This document shows, in pieces, positions 1-8,485 of a stretch of DNA of 64,000 nucleotides. This DNA comes from Neobacillus dielmonensis (lineage in GTDB: Bacteria > Bacillota > Bacilli > Bacillales > Cytobacillaceae). Each line of letters opens with the position of its first letter. Position 1 is the stretch's first letter. The DNA lies in NCBI RefSeq assembly GCF_000612665.1, contig NZ_HG942065.1:1-64000 (forward strand), read 5' to 3'. The position numbers and the translations under genes are program-made. The notes under the pieces are model-generated. The model saw only the letters and a program-made list of their open reading frames with translations. It was not told where the DNA came from and searched no databases.

Positions 1-66
1 CCGGCTTCCTTTTGTCGTTATAACTTCATATTAACGAATACCTTGGTCGCAACTTATCCATGCTAG

Positions 67-100
67 CCAAAAACGAGCGGACCCCCCGTCCGCTCGTTTC
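67..100 (-). terminator. Rho-independent terminator after etfA
   Basis: An 11-bp perfect inverted repeat (arms 71-81 and 89-99, AAACGAGCGGA) is followed on the minus strand by a T-run. It lies 14 bases beyond the etfA stop codon and ends the fadR-fadB-etfB-etfA transcript. Positions 1-66 show no gene. Confidence 0.9.
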
Positions 101-113
101 TACTATCTAAATA

Positions 114-1091
114 TTATTGGTGAACCTTCAACTTCTTAAACTCTTCCGTCAGCATTGGTACAACCTCGAATAAGTCACCCACGATTCCATAGTCAGCCAC
201 TTTGAAGATGTTGGCCTCCGGATCCTTGTTAATTGCTACAATAACCTTCGAGTTGGACATACCAGCCAAATGCTGAATCGCTCCCGAAATACCACAAGCA
301 ATATATAGGTCAGGCGTTACAACCTTACCAGTTTGACCAATCTGAAGCGAGTAATCACAATACTCAGCATCACAAGCGCCACGGGATGCACCAACTGCAC
401 CGCCAAGCACTTCAGCCAATTCTTTTAAAGGCTGGAATCCATCAGAGCTTTTAACACCGCGGCCTCCGGAAACAACAACCTTGGCTTCACTTAAATCAAC
501 ACCTTCTGTTGCCTTGCGAACCACTTCTTTCACAATGGCACGCAAGTCTTTAATATCAACGGAAACAGAAGATACATCACCACTTCTAGAATCATCCTTT
601 TCGAGCGGTGCAATGTTATTTGGACGAACAGTCGCAAAAATGAGGCCATCCGTGACAATTTTCTTTTCAAAGGCCTTGCCTGAATAAATTGGGCGTGTGA
701 ACACCACATTGCCGCCAGCTGCTTCAACACCTGTTGCGTCAGAGATAAGGCCGGAACCCAATTTAGCAGCAATTCTAGGAGATAAATCTTTGCCTAGTGC
801 AGTATGACCAAAAATCAGTCCTTCCGGCTGCTCTTGTTCAATCACCGCTAAAAGCGCCTGCGAAAAACCATCCGATGTATATTGCTTTAATTTTTCATTT
901 TCCACCACTACCACACGGTCAGCCCCGTGTTTAATTAATTCAGCGCCTAAAACGCTTACAGATTCACCAAGAAGAACCCCAACTACTTCGCCGCCTTCAG
1001 AAGCGGTTTTAGCAGCTGCCACTGCCTCGAATGATACGTTCCGTAATGAGCCGTCCCGAACTTCTCCTAACACCAATACTTTTCTTGACAT
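114..1091 (-). CDS. etfA: Electron transfer flavoprotein, alpha subunit
   Basis: EtfA (325 aa) carries the FAD of the EtfAB heterodimer, which takes electrons from acyl-CoA dehydrogenases during beta-oxidation and passes them to the respiratory quinone pool. The C-terminal FAD-binding domain is clear: GASRGACDAEY around 234-244, QIGQTGKVV at 251-259, CGISGAIQHLAGM to 279, and the NKDPEANIFKVADYGIVGD stretch at 289-307. Length is normal. It is the last gene of a beta-oxidation operon, 39 bp after etfB, with a ribosome binding site (GGAGG) before the ATG. Identification is secure from the motifs and from the B. subtilis-like gene order. Confidence 0.97.
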   Translation of the reverse strand: MSRKVLVLGEVRDGSLRNVSFEAVAAAKTASEGGEVVGVLLGESVSVLGAELIKHGADRVVVVENEKLKQYTSDGFSQALLAVIEQEQPEGLIFGHTALGKDLSPRIAAKLGSGLISDATGVEAAGGNVVFTRPIYSGKAFEKKIVTDGLIFATVRPNNIAPLEKDDSRSGDVSSVSVDIKDLRAIVKEVVRKATEGVDLSEAKVVVSGGRGVKSSDGFQPLKELAEVLGGAVGASRGACDAEYCDYSLQIGQTGKVVTPDLYIACGISGAIQHLAGMSNSKVIVAINKDPEANIFKVADYGIVGDLFEVVPMLTEEFKKLKVHQ

Positions 1092-1130
1092 TCGTATTTA
1101 CCTCCTGCAAACAATTTTTAGGATAACCGA

Positions 1131-1904
1131 TTAAACTACTTTTGCTTCTGAATGGAGCAAATGTACAAGTTCTTTTACTTGATCAGCGAGCTCGCCAGAA
1201 AGAACCTTACCTGCTTCTTTTTTAGGAGGCAGATAGATTTCAATTGTTTTTGTTTTGGCTTCGACATCTTCTTCTTCAAGATCAAGATCGTCTAGCTCCA
1301 ATTCTTCCAGCGGCTTTTTCTTTGCTTTCATGATTCCTGGCAAAGATGGGTAGCGCGGCTCGTTTAGGCCTTGTTGAGCCGTTACTAATAATGGAAGACT
1401 GGTTTCAATGACTTCTGAATCCCCTTCGACGTCGCGCGTAACAGTAACAGAAGTTCCGTCAACCTCCAATTTAGTGATAGTTGTTACATAAGGGATGTCC
1501 AACAGTTCAGCCACACGAGGGCCAACCTGACCGGAACCGCCGTCAATAGCTACGTTTCCGCCTAGGATGAGGTCCGCTTCTTTATCCTTCAAATATTCAG
1601 CAATAATTTTTGCAGTAGTAAATTGGTCACCATTTTCGACATCATCTTCCGTATTGATGAGGACCGCTTTATCTGCCCCCATGGCAAGCGCTGTGCGCAA
1701 TTGCTTCTCTGCGTCTTCGTTGCCAACTGAGATGACAGTTACTTCGCCGTCATTGGCATCGCGAACTTGAATCGCTTCTTCGATCGCGTATTCATCGTAA
1801 GGGTTGATAATAAATTCAGCACCGTCTTCGTTGATTTTCCCACCGGAAATAGTGATCTTTTCTTCCGTATCAAATGTTCTTTTCATTAATACAAAAATAT
1901 TCAT
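1131..1904 (-). CDS. etfB: Electron transfer flavoprotein, beta subunit
   Basis: EtfB (257 aa) is the partner of EtfA; the family binds AMP and forms the docking surface for acyl-CoA dehydrogenases. The protein starts MNIFVLMKRTFDTEEKI and keeps the family's central region with GADKAVLINTED near residue 95 and LGGNVAIDGGSGQVGPRVAE near 115-135. A TTAGGAGGGAAACC ribosome binding site precedes the ATG. It sits between fadB (117 bp upstream) and etfA, so it should be co-transcribed with fatty-acid degradation genes and indirectly controlled by FadR. Confidence 0.97.
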   Translation of the reverse strand: MNIFVLMKRTFDTEEKITISGGKINEDGAEFIINPYDEYAIEEAIQVRDANDGEVTVISVGNEDAEKQLRTALAMGADKAVLINTEDDVENGDQFTTAKIIAEYLKDKEADLILGGNVAIDGGSGQVGPRVAELLDIPYVTTITKLEVDGTSVTVTRDVEGDSEVIETSLPLLVTAQQGLNEPRYPSLPGIMKAKKKPLEELELDDLDLEEEDVEAKTKTIEIYLPPKKEAGKVLSGELADQVKELVHLLHSEAKVV

Positions 1905-2021
1905 GGTTTCCCTCCTAAGTATTCAAACATTCCTTATGTTTGAAAGATTTAGAAAATAATGTGTAAAAAAATTTATTTAAACCCTCGTTACAAGTGCTGT
2001 CGGCACCCGGAACGAATGAGT

Positions 2022-2795
2022 TTATGCACCTTTAAAATTTGGCTCCCGCTTTTCGATAAAGGCAGAGATGCCTTCTTTTGCATCCTCAGAGGCAAAAACC
2101 TCTCCAAATAATTGGGCTTCTCTGGCAGTGCCTTCATAAAATTCTTTGGTTTTTCCATAGTTTAATAGTTCAATAGCCGCTTTGATTGCAACAGGGCTCT
2201 TCTTGGCAATTTTCTTGGCAAGCTGATAAGCCTGTTCTAAAATTTCGGCCTCAGGGTATGCGCTATTGGCCAAACCAAATTGGACAGCTTGTAAACCTGT
2301 GATTGGTTCAGAAGTAAACATCATTTCGGCCGCCCTTGCTGCACCAATATATTTTGGCAATCGCTGCGTGCCGGCAAATCCAGGGATTAAGCCCAATTGC
2401 AGTTCTGGAAGTCCCAATTTGGCATTCTCCGTTACATAACGGATATGGCAGGCCATCGCAAGTTCCAAACCTCCGCCCAATGCGGCTCCATGAATGGCTG
2501 CAATAATCGGTTTTGGAAACTTCTCCATACGGTCAAACAAATCTTGTCCAAATTTTCCAAGACTCGCAAAATCGCCTGAGGATTGGACGGTGGTGAATTC
2601 CTTGATATCGGCGCCTGCTGAGAAAAAGCGTCCATGGCCGTGAATAACAATGACTCGAATTTCGCTGTTTGACTCGATTTCATCTAAGACACTTGAAAGC
2701 TCACGCAACAGCCCCGATGACAAAGCGTTGGCTGGCGGCCTGTCTAAGGTAATCGTGGCAACCTTGTCCTCACTAGACCAATTCAAATATTCCAA
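2022..2795 (-). CDS. fadB: Enoyl-CoA hydratase
   Basis: Crotonase-fold enzyme (257 aa) that hydrates trans-2-enoyl-CoA to 3-hydroxyacyl-CoA in beta-oxidation. The oxyanion-hole segment FSAGADIKEF is at 58-67, the glycine-rich HGAALGGGLELAMA at 102-115 supplies catalytic Glu111, and the second catalytic glutamate is Glu131 in LPELQLGLIPGFAGTQRLP. Both general acid/base residues are therefore present, favouring a true hydratase. It lies 31 bp downstream of fadR and upstream of etfBA, the same order as the B. subtilis lcfA cluster. Confidence 0.93.
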   Translation of the reverse strand: MEYLNWSSEDKVATITLDRPPANALSSGLLRELSSVLDEIESNSEIRVIVIHGHGRFFSAGADIKEFTTVQSSGDFASLGKFGQDLFDRMEKFPKPIIAAIHGAALGGGLELAMACHIRYVTENAKLGLPELQLGLIPGFAGTQRLPKYIGAARAAEMMFTSEPITGLQAVQFGLANSAYPEAEILEQAYQLAKKIAKKSPVAIKAAIELLNYGKTKEFYEGTAREAQLFGEVFASEDAKEGISAFIEKREPNFKGA

Positions 2796-2826
2796 TCTAA
2801 CCCCTCCCCTTGTTCGTTTGAAAACA

Positions 2827-3411
2827 TTAATGCGCTCCGCAGCCGTTGATCAAAAGACCATGGACCTGCGGTGCAAGTGCATTCAAATCGTATTTTTCCT
2901 CATTCATTACCCAGGTCGTGACGGTTTCATCGATGGTGCCAAAGATCATTTGCCGGGCCAGCCGGACGTCCAAGTCACTGGAAAACTCTCCTGACTCCTT
3001 GCCTTCGATAAGGATTTTGTCGATCACCTGCAAATATCCCTTAAGGACATCATTTATGCGGTGCCGCAACTCTTTATTGGACTGGCGCAATTCAAGCTGG
3101 GTTACAACTGCCATGTGATGGTCGTCAGAGAGAAGCTGGAAATGAGTCTCAACCATCATTAATAATTTCTCTGCCGCTGTTTCTTTTCCTGCAATCTTTT
3201 CATCTATTTTTTCAACGAATGCTCCCATTTTCTCTTCAAAGAGAGAGATGAGGATATCTTCTTTGTTTTTAAAATAAAGATAGATGGTGCCGTCAGCTAC
3301 ACCGGCCTGTTTGGCAATCTTAGAAACTTGGGCCTGGTGATATCCATTTTCTGCAATAACAATCACAGCAGCATCAATAATTTGCATAAATTTTGGTTTA
3401 GATCTTTTCAT
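2827..3411 (-). CDS. fadR: TetR-family fatty-acid degradation repressor FadR
   Basis: TetR regulator (194 aa) with an N-terminal helix-turn-helix (AKQAGVADGTIYLYFKNKEDIL, roughly residues 31-52) and an all-helical ligand domain. In B. subtilis the orthologue represses beta-oxidation genes and is released by long-chain acyl-CoA. Here it is the first gene of fadR-fadB-etfB-etfA. A near-consensus FadR operator lies 141 bp upstream of its start, just downstream of a sigma-A promoter, so autoregulation and operon-wide repression are likely. AAGGAAGG precedes the ATG with a short AT-rich spacer. Confidence 0.93.
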   Translation of the reverse strand: MKRSKPKFMQIIDAAVIVIAENGYHQAQVSKIAKQAGVADGTIYLYFKNKEDILISLFEEKMGAFVEKIDEKIAGKETAAEKLLMMVETHFQLLSDDHHMAVVTQLELRQSNKELRHRINDVLKGYLQVIDKILIEGKESGEFSSDLDVRLARQMIFGTIDETVTTWVMNEEKYDLNALAPQVHGLLINGCGAH

Positions 3412-3433
3412 GTTAACCTTCCTTTAGGAAAAA

Positions 3434-3522
3434 TAGAAAAAGCGCAGGATACTTGATGCAGCGGACTTCGTTCCGAACACCCTTAAGATAAGCTACGCTT
3501 TTCCTTCCTTAGCTTACCTTAA
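3434..3522 (-). ncRNA. Structured 5' leader of the fadR operon (candidate)
   Basis: Between the predicted start of transcription (about 3570) and fadR the minus-strand RNA can form a 12-bp hairpin (arms 3483-3494 and 3511-3522, TTAAGATAAGCT/AGCTTACCTTAA, complete if one G-U pair is allowed). Its loop contains AAAAGCG, which is complementary to the CGCTTTTT run ending the leader at about 3434-3441. The two pairings could form a pseudoknot or compete. The second pairing plus the T-run resembles an intrinsic terminator. Whether it regulates, or is only a decayed intergenic repeat, is not known. Confidence 0.4.
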
Positions 3523-3551
3523 CGAATGGAAAAAGTAAAAAAAAGAAAATA

Positions 3552-3569
3552 TGAATGAATCATCATTCA
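3552..3569 (-). promoter_or_regulatory. FadR operator
   Basis: An 18-bp sequence TGAATGA-ATCA-TCATTCA with perfect 7-bp inverted arms. It matches the known B. subtilis FadR consensus TGAATGANTANTCATTCA at all but one defined position. It lies immediately downstream of the -10 element of the fadR promoter, a position that blocks initiation or promoter clearance. No matching box is visible upstream of lcfA. Confidence 0.85.
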
Positions 3570-3576
3570 TATTTTT

Positions 3577-3605
3577 ATGATAATTTTTAAATACCGTTCT
3601 GTCAA
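3577..3605 (-). promoter_or_regulatory. Sigma-A promoter of the fadR-fadB-etfBA operon
   Basis: On the minus strand TTGACA (3600-3605) is followed after 17 bp by TATCAT (3577-3582). The predicted start of transcription is near 3570, at the edge of the FadR operator. The 3412-3646 gap between fadR and lcfA is otherwise occupied by the operator and leader structure. Confidence 0.8.
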
Positions 3606-3646
3606 CGATTATTTGTGATATTTATCTATATGCCGGCTAGAATCAT

Positions 3647-5344
3647 TTATGCTTGTTTTTTATCTTCTTCTGCTAGTTTCTTTTTATCTTCGTCCACCAG
3701 GATTCGTCTTAGAATTTTGCCGACTGCTGTTTTCGGAAGTTCTTTTCTAAACTCATAAATTCTAGGTACTTTGTAGGCCGCTAAATATTTGCGGGCAAAT
3801 TGGTTCAGTTCATCTTCCGTAACGGTTGCCCCTTCTCTAAGAACTACATAGGCTTTAACGGTTTCACCTCTGTATGGGTGTGGCACACCTGCTGCGACCG
3901 CTTCAACAACATCAGGATGTTCATATAATACTTCTTCAATTTCCCTTGGATAAATGTTATAACCGCCAGCAATAATCATATCTTTTTTGCGGTCAACAAC
4001 ATAGAAAAATCCTTTATCATCCATATAACCAAGATCTCCGGTATAGAGCCAGCCATCTTTTAAAATTTCATCCGTCTCATGGGGACGATTCCAATAGCCC
4101 TTCATCACTTGCGGGCCTTTGACGGTGATTTCGCCAATTTCACCGGGAGGCAATGGTTCACCTGTTTCCGTAGAAATAATTTGGGCATCAGTGTCAGGAT
4201 ATGGAACCCCAATACTCCCCTTTATTCGCTGCCCCCACAAAAAGTTACAATGTGTGACCGGCGATGCTTCAGATAAGCCATAGCCTTCGACCATCTTTCC
4301 ACCAGTCACCTCTTCGAACTTCTGCTGGACCTCAATCGGAAGCGGTGCAGAACCGCTGATACAGGCCTCAATCGAAGATAAGTCATATTTGGACAATTCT
4401 GGATGGTTTAACAAACCTATATAAATCGTTGGCGCACCTGGGAAAAGCGTGGGCTTCTGTTTATGAATTGTTTTTAAGGTTTCCAGTGCATCAAATTTTG
4501 GCATCAGAATCATTTTTGCACCCATTTTAATCGATAACAGCATGCAAACGGTCATCCCATAAACGTGGAAAAATGGGACAATTCCCAAAACGACTTCTTC
4601 CCCCGGCTTAGCTTTATGAACCCAGGCCTCGCTCATGCTGGTATTGGCAATTAAATTTTTATGGGTTAACATAACGCCTTTCGGGAAACCGGTTGTGCCT
4701 CCGGTATATTGGAGCAGAGCCAATTCTTCATCAAAATCAAAATCATATTTGGTGATATTTTTGGCTGGCGTTTTGACGATTTCTGTTAATAAATGAGTAT
4801 TTCCCTCATGCTTAACCTTTACCACAATGCCATATTGCTTTTTCTGGATGGAAGGGTAAATCAGATTTTTGGGAAATGGCAAGTAGTCTTTGATAGCGGT
4901 TACGATAATATGCTGCAGATCTGTTTGTGGCATGATTTTCATTACCCTTGGGTAGAGAATGTCCATTGCCACAATTGCTTTGGCACCGGAATCCTTCATT
5001 TGGTACTCCAACTCGCGTTCGGTGTACAATGGGTTTGTTTGAACAACGATGCCGCCCGCCATTAATACCCCAAAGTAGGTGATAACGGCTTGTGGAGAAT
5101 TAGGCAGCATAATGGCGACACGGTCGCCTTTTTGAATGCCGATATGCTGCAGGTATCCGGCTACGCTCGCTGCCTCTTGATAAACCTGTTTAAATGATAA
5201 TTCTTTTCCCATAAAATGCAGGGCCGATTTATCCGGATACATTTGAGCAGAACGCTCTAAAAATTGGTAAACAGGCTCCCTTAAATAAGTTAGTGTGGCT
5301 GGAATTTCTTTTGGATATTGATTCAACCACGGTTTCTTCTCCAT
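3647..5344 (-). CDS. lcfA: Long-chain fatty-acid--CoA ligase
   Basis: ATP-dependent acyl-CoA synthetase (565 aa from the chosen start) that activates long-chain fatty acids for beta-oxidation or lipid synthesis. AMP-binding signature YTGGTTGFPKGVMLTHKN lies near residue 213, followed by VEGYGLSEASP, the YTGDLGYMD aspartate motif, the hinge VDRKKDMIIAGGYNIYP and the C-terminal catalytic lysine in KTAVGKILRR. The ATG at 5344 is chosen because AAAAGGGGG lies 6 bp before it and it aligns with family N-termini; an upstream in-frame ATG would add six residues. It has its own sigma-A promoter and is separated from fadR by a regulated promoter. Confidence 0.95.
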   Translation of the reverse strand: MEKKPWLNQYPKEIPATLTYLREPVYQFLERSAQMYPDKSALHFMGKELSFKQVYQEAASVAGYLQHIGIQKGDRVAIMLPNSPQAVITYFGVLMAGGIVVQTNPLYTERELEYQMKDSGAKAIVAMDILYPRVMKIMPQTDLQHIIVTAIKDYLPFPKNLIYPSIQKKQYGIVVKVKHEGNTHLLTEIVKTPAKNITKYDFDFDEELALLQYTGGTTGFPKGVMLTHKNLIANTSMSEAWVHKAKPGEEVVLGIVPFFHVYGMTVCMLLSIKMGAKMILMPKFDALETLKTIHKQKPTLFPGAPTIYIGLLNHPELSKYDLSSIEACISGSAPLPIEVQQKFEEVTGGKMVEGYGLSEASPVTHCNFLWGQRIKGSIGVPYPDTDAQIISTETGEPLPPGEIGEITVKGPQVMKGYWNRPHETDEILKDGWLYTGDLGYMDDKGFFYVVDRKKDMIIAGGYNIYPREIEEVLYEHPDVVEAVAAGVPHPYRGETVKAYVVLREGATVTEDELNQFARKYLAAYKVPRIYEFRKELPKTAVGKILRRILVDEDKKKLAEEDKKQA

Positions 5345-5396
5345 CGTATTCCCCCTTTTCAAGTAAATAATTTTAAAAATTCAAACTACTAAAACT

Positions 5397-5425
5397 ATTA
5401 TAGTACAGTATTTACCAATTAACAA
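5397..5425 (-). promoter_or_regulatory. Sigma-A promoter of lcfA
   Basis: Minus-strand TTGTTA (5420-5425), 17-bp spacer, TATAAT (5397-5402), 53 bp before the lcfA ATG. No TGAATGA-type FadR box is visible nearby. Confidence 0.7.
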
Positions 5426-5507
5426 TTAAACTTCCTAAATTTTGTATAACTAATATTTTGCAATCTTTTGGTATTATCATAGTATAGTGTTTCCATTTGC
5501 TGTTAAC

Positions 5508-5547
5508 AAAAAAACCGCCGGAATCGTAAATCACTCCGACGGTTTTT
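5508..5547 (-). terminator. Rho-independent terminator after yshE and the small membrane peptide gene
   Basis: Minus-strand hairpin ACCGTCGGA ... TCCGGCGGT followed by a run of seven T. It starts one base after the stop codon of the 29-codon gene at 5549-5638, which supports that gene as the last one in the mutS2-side operon. Confidence 0.9.
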
Positions 5548-5548
5548 G

Positions 5549-5638
5549 CTATGTCCAAACAACCATGTATATAATACCCACAAGTAAAAACAAACCGCAT
5601 AATACAAAAAGCACTTTTGCTAATGTTTCCAATTGCAT
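5549..5638 (-). CDS. Small single-span membrane peptide (29 aa), unrecognised
   Basis: A 29-codon reading frame, ATG at 5638 and TAG at 5549-5551. TAAGGGGAGA lies directly before the ATG and overlaps the yshE stop codon, so translation is probably coupled. The peptide begins MQLETLAKVLF and then runs as one hydrophobic helix (about residues 8-28: VLFVLCGLFLLVGIIYMVVW), with almost no extramembrane part. The intrinsic terminator begins one base beyond the stop. I do not recognise a family. It may assist YshE, the four-span membrane protein encoded directly upstream, but that is inference from position only. Confidence 0.7.
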   Translation of the reverse strand: MQLETLAKVLFVLCGLFLLVGIIYMVVWT

Positions 5639-5645
5639 TCTCCCC

Positions 5646-6053
5646 TTATGAAATACCTGCTCCAATGACATAGGACAGTCCAATTGAAATAATCATGGAT
5701 ATCAACCCTACGGCACGATTATTTTTTTGAATTTCCTCGTCAATTCTAAATTTGGGTGTAAGAAATTCAAATATGAAATACCCTGCCAATAAAAGTACAA
5801 AACCGTATACACCCCAGCCAATCATGAAGAGCAATGAATTATGCGCTTCAATCGTGTGGCGGAAAATATTGGCCACCCCAAAAATTTTGCCACCTGTTGC
5901 CATGGCAACGGCCACATTCCCGTTCTTGATTTCTTCCCAATTTTTGTACTTTGTCACGAGTTCAAAAATGGCTAAAAAAACCACCATGCATAAAATGACC
6001 ACACTGTAATAGGCCGCAATTTGAATATACTGATTTTCCCAAAACTGGTCCAT
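5646..6053 (-). CDS. yshE: DUF350-family membrane protein YshE
   Basis: Integral membrane protein of 135 aa with about four hydrophobic segments (near 14-33, 46-63 weakly, 72-96 and 113-133) and a conserved GNVAVAMATGGKIFGVANIFRHTI stretch typical of DUF350 proteins. The biochemical role is unknown. It is 19 bp downstream of mutS2 in the same order as B. subtilis mutSB-yshE-lcfA. The start has a GGGGAGAAACGAC ribosome binding site. Confidence 0.85.
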   Translation of the reverse strand: MDQFWENQYIQIAAYYSVVILCMVVFLAIFELVTKYKNWEEIKNGNVAVAMATGGKIFGVANIFRHTIEAHNSLLFMIGWGVYGFVLLLAGYFIFEFLTPKFRIDEEIQKNNRAVGLISMIISIGLSYVIGAGIS

Positions 6054-6072
6054 TGTCGTTTCTCCCCGGACT

Positions 6073-8433
6073 TTATTTAAATTCTACGACGGTCACACCG
6101 GTACCGCCCTCTCCCGCTTCACCAAAACGAATTCTTTTAACCGAACGATGATTCTTTAGATATTCTTGTACTCCCTGCCTTAACGCGCCGGTCCCTTTTC
6201 CATGGATAATGGAGACCCTCGGATAGTTGGCGAGCAGGGCATCGTCGATATATTTTTCTACCTTCATTAAGGCATCTTCATACCGTTCTCCACGCAAATC
6301 GAGTTCAAGCCTAACATTGGAATCTTCCCGGCCTTTTACCAGTGCCATAGGCCTTGTTTCCGTTTGCTTAGGGGTGCCAAGATATTCGATATCTTTTTCC
6401 TTTACCTTCATCTTTAATATCCCAATTTGCACTTGCCATTCGCTGTCGGATACCCGCTCCACCAGAGCCCCCCTTTGACCGAAGGTAAGTACCTTTACCT
6501 CATCCCCCGGCATGAGGGTATGCTGCTTGGTTTTCTTGGCAGGGAGCTTGGCTGATTTCTTGATTTCCGGCGCAGCACCTTCCAGCCTTCTTTTGGCGTC
6601 AATTAACTCATGCTCTTTAATTTCCGCATGCTTTTCAGTGCGCATTTTCCGAAGGTCGCGAATCACTTTTTCAGCTTCCTGTTTAGCATCATCCACTAAT
6701 TTTTCTGCTTCTTCTGCTGCTTTTTCCAGCATCGAATCCTTCTTCTCGTAAAACTCAATCATTTGCTTTTGCAGGTCATGATGCAATTTCTCCGCTTGTT
6801 TTAAGTAGTCACGGGCTTCTTGCATTTCCGTTTCCGCCTGCCGCTTGCTATGTTCTAATGAGGCAATCATATTGTCAATTTGGTTCGTATCCTCACTTAC
6901 ATGAGAACGTGCAGCCTGAATCACCTTATCATTTAAGCCCAACCGTTTGGAGATCTCAAATGCATTGCTTCGGCCAGGTACTCCTAAAAGGAGCTTGTAT
7001 GTCGGACTTAGCGTTTCCACATCAAATTCGACACTTGCATTTAAAACGCCTTCCCGATTATAGCCATAGGCCTTTAATTCGGGGTAGTGAGTTGTAGCGA
7101 CCACTCGTGCTCCACGATTATGGACTTCATCCAATATTGATATCGCTAAAGCTGCCCCTTCTTGCGGGTCAGTCCCGGCGCCAAGTTCGTCAAATAGCAC
7201 CAAGCTGTTATAATCTACTCTTTTTAGAATATCAACAATATTGACCATATGCGAAGAAAACGTACTTAAACTCTGTTCAATTGACTGCTCGTCGCCAATA
7301 TCCGCATAAACTTCTCCAAATACAGCCAGCTCTGATCCGTCCAAAGCCGGAACTTGAAGTCCAGCTTGCGCCATTAAGGCACATAGCCCCAAAGTTTTTA
7401 AGGTGACCGTTTTCCCCCCTGTATTTGGTCCGGTAATGACAATGGTTGTATAATCCTTTCCAATTAAGATATCATTTGGCACGACCTCATCTATTGGAAT
7501 TAATGGGTGCCTGGCTTTATACAAGCATATCCTGCCTTCGTTGTTCATCTCTGGCTTCGACGCTTTAATTTTTTTGCCGTAACGGGCTTTTGCAAAAATA
7601 AAGTCTAAATTGGCCATGATTTCCACAATTACTTTAAGCTCATTCTCATGCTCAGCTGTTTTCGCTGAAAGTTCGATCAAAATTCGCTCGATCTCTACCT
7701 GTTCTTTGACCCGAATGTCCTGCAGCTGGTTATTTAATTGAACAATCACTTGCGGTTCAATAAATAAGGTTTGCCCGGAAGCACTTTGGTCATGGATAAT
7801 TCCGCCGTAATGCCCGCGATACTCTTGTTTTACAGGAATGACAAACCGGTCGTTGCGGATGGTGATGATGGCATCCGATAACATTTTCTGGGCGCTGGAA
7901 GAGCGAATCATGCTCTCCAACTTTTCCCGGACCCGCGCTTCATTGGCACGCAGCTGATGCCTTAAGGAACGTAATAGTTCGCTAGCACCGTCTAGTACCT
8001 CTCCACTCTCATCGATTGCCATTTTTATGGTTTGTTCCAAATCGGTGAGCGGTATAATTTGGGACACTTGTTCTAGTAATATCGGCAGCTCTGTACGTTC
8101 CTCGGCAATTTCCTCAATAAACCGTTTCATTTGCCGGCTTGCATGGATTGTGCTGGCAATTTGAACGAGTTCATGCGGGCTTAGGACCCCGCCTATTACC
8201 GAACGTTTGATATGAGCCCGAATATCGTGAATACCAGCTAACGGGACATGGCCTTTGATTCGGACTACGGTCGTGGCCTCGTCGGTTTCCGCTTGCAATT
8301 TAACCACTTCCTCAAAATCAGAAGAAGGAACTAAATTTTTTATTTTTTCTCTCCCAAGTGAAGAAGCAGCATGCTCTAACACCTGTTCTCTTACTTTCGT
8401 GAATTCTAATACTTTTAAAACTCTATCTTGCAC
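6073..8433 (-). CDS. mutS2: Endonuclease MutS2
   Basis: MutS2 (786 aa) has the MutS core and clamp, an ABC-type ATPase and a C-terminal Smr nuclease domain. The Walker A motif GPNTGGKT is at 335-342, Walker [14 protein letters not shown] near 408-420, a coiled coil at about 515-630, and the Smr domain at about 708-786 with [12 protein letters not shown] and HGKGTGALR. It lacks the mismatch-recognition domain of MutS. In Bacillus the protein acts in recombination and in rescue of collided ribosomes; which role dominates here cannot be read from sequence. It is 52 bp from polX in the same operon. Confidence 0.96.
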   Translation of the reverse strand: MQDRVLKVLEFTKVREQVLEHAASSLGREKIKNLVPSSDFEEVVKLQAETDEATTVVRIKGHVPLAGIHDIRAHIKRSVIGGVLSPHELVQIASTIHASRQMKRFIEEIAEERTELPILLEQVSQIIPLTDLEQTIKMAIDESGEVLDGASELLRSLRHQLRANEARVREKLESMIRSSSAQKMLSDAIITIRNDRFVIPVKQEYRGHYGGIIHDQSASGQTLFIEPQVIVQLNNQLQDIRVKEQVEIERILIELSAKTAEHENELKVIVEIMANLDFIFAKARYGKKIKASKPEMNNEGRICLYKARHPLIPIDEVVPNDILIGKDYTTIVITGPNTGGKTVTLKTLGLCALMAQAGLQVPALDGSELAVFGEVYADIGDEQSIEQSLSTFSSHMVNIVDILKRVDYNSLVLFDELGAGTDPQEGAALAISILDEVHNRGARVVATTHYPELKAYGYNREGVLNASVEFDVETLSPTYKLLLGVPGRSNAFEISKRLGLNDKVIQAARSHVSEDTNQIDNMIASLEHSKRQAETEMQEARDYLKQAEKLHHDLQKQMIEFYEKKDSMLEKAAEEAEKLVDDAKQEAEKVIRDLRKMRTEKHAEIKEHELIDAKRRLEGAAPEIKKSAKLPAKKTKQHTLMPGDEVKVLTFGQRGALVERVSDSEWQVQIGILKMKVKEKDIEYLGTPKQTETRPMALVKGREDSNVRLELDLRGERYEDALMKVEKYIDDALLANYPRVSIIHGKGTGALRQGVQEYLKNHRSVKRIRFGEAGEGGTGVTVVEFK

Positions 8434-8485
8434 GAGGATCCTCCTCCTTGATGTCGGTTAGATGCGGCTTTATAGGATAGATTGA

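Noticed and set aside
5412-5600. 62-codon minus-strand frame
   Set aside because: It spans the terminator at 5508-5547 and overlaps the better supported 29-codon gene; no ribosome binding site.
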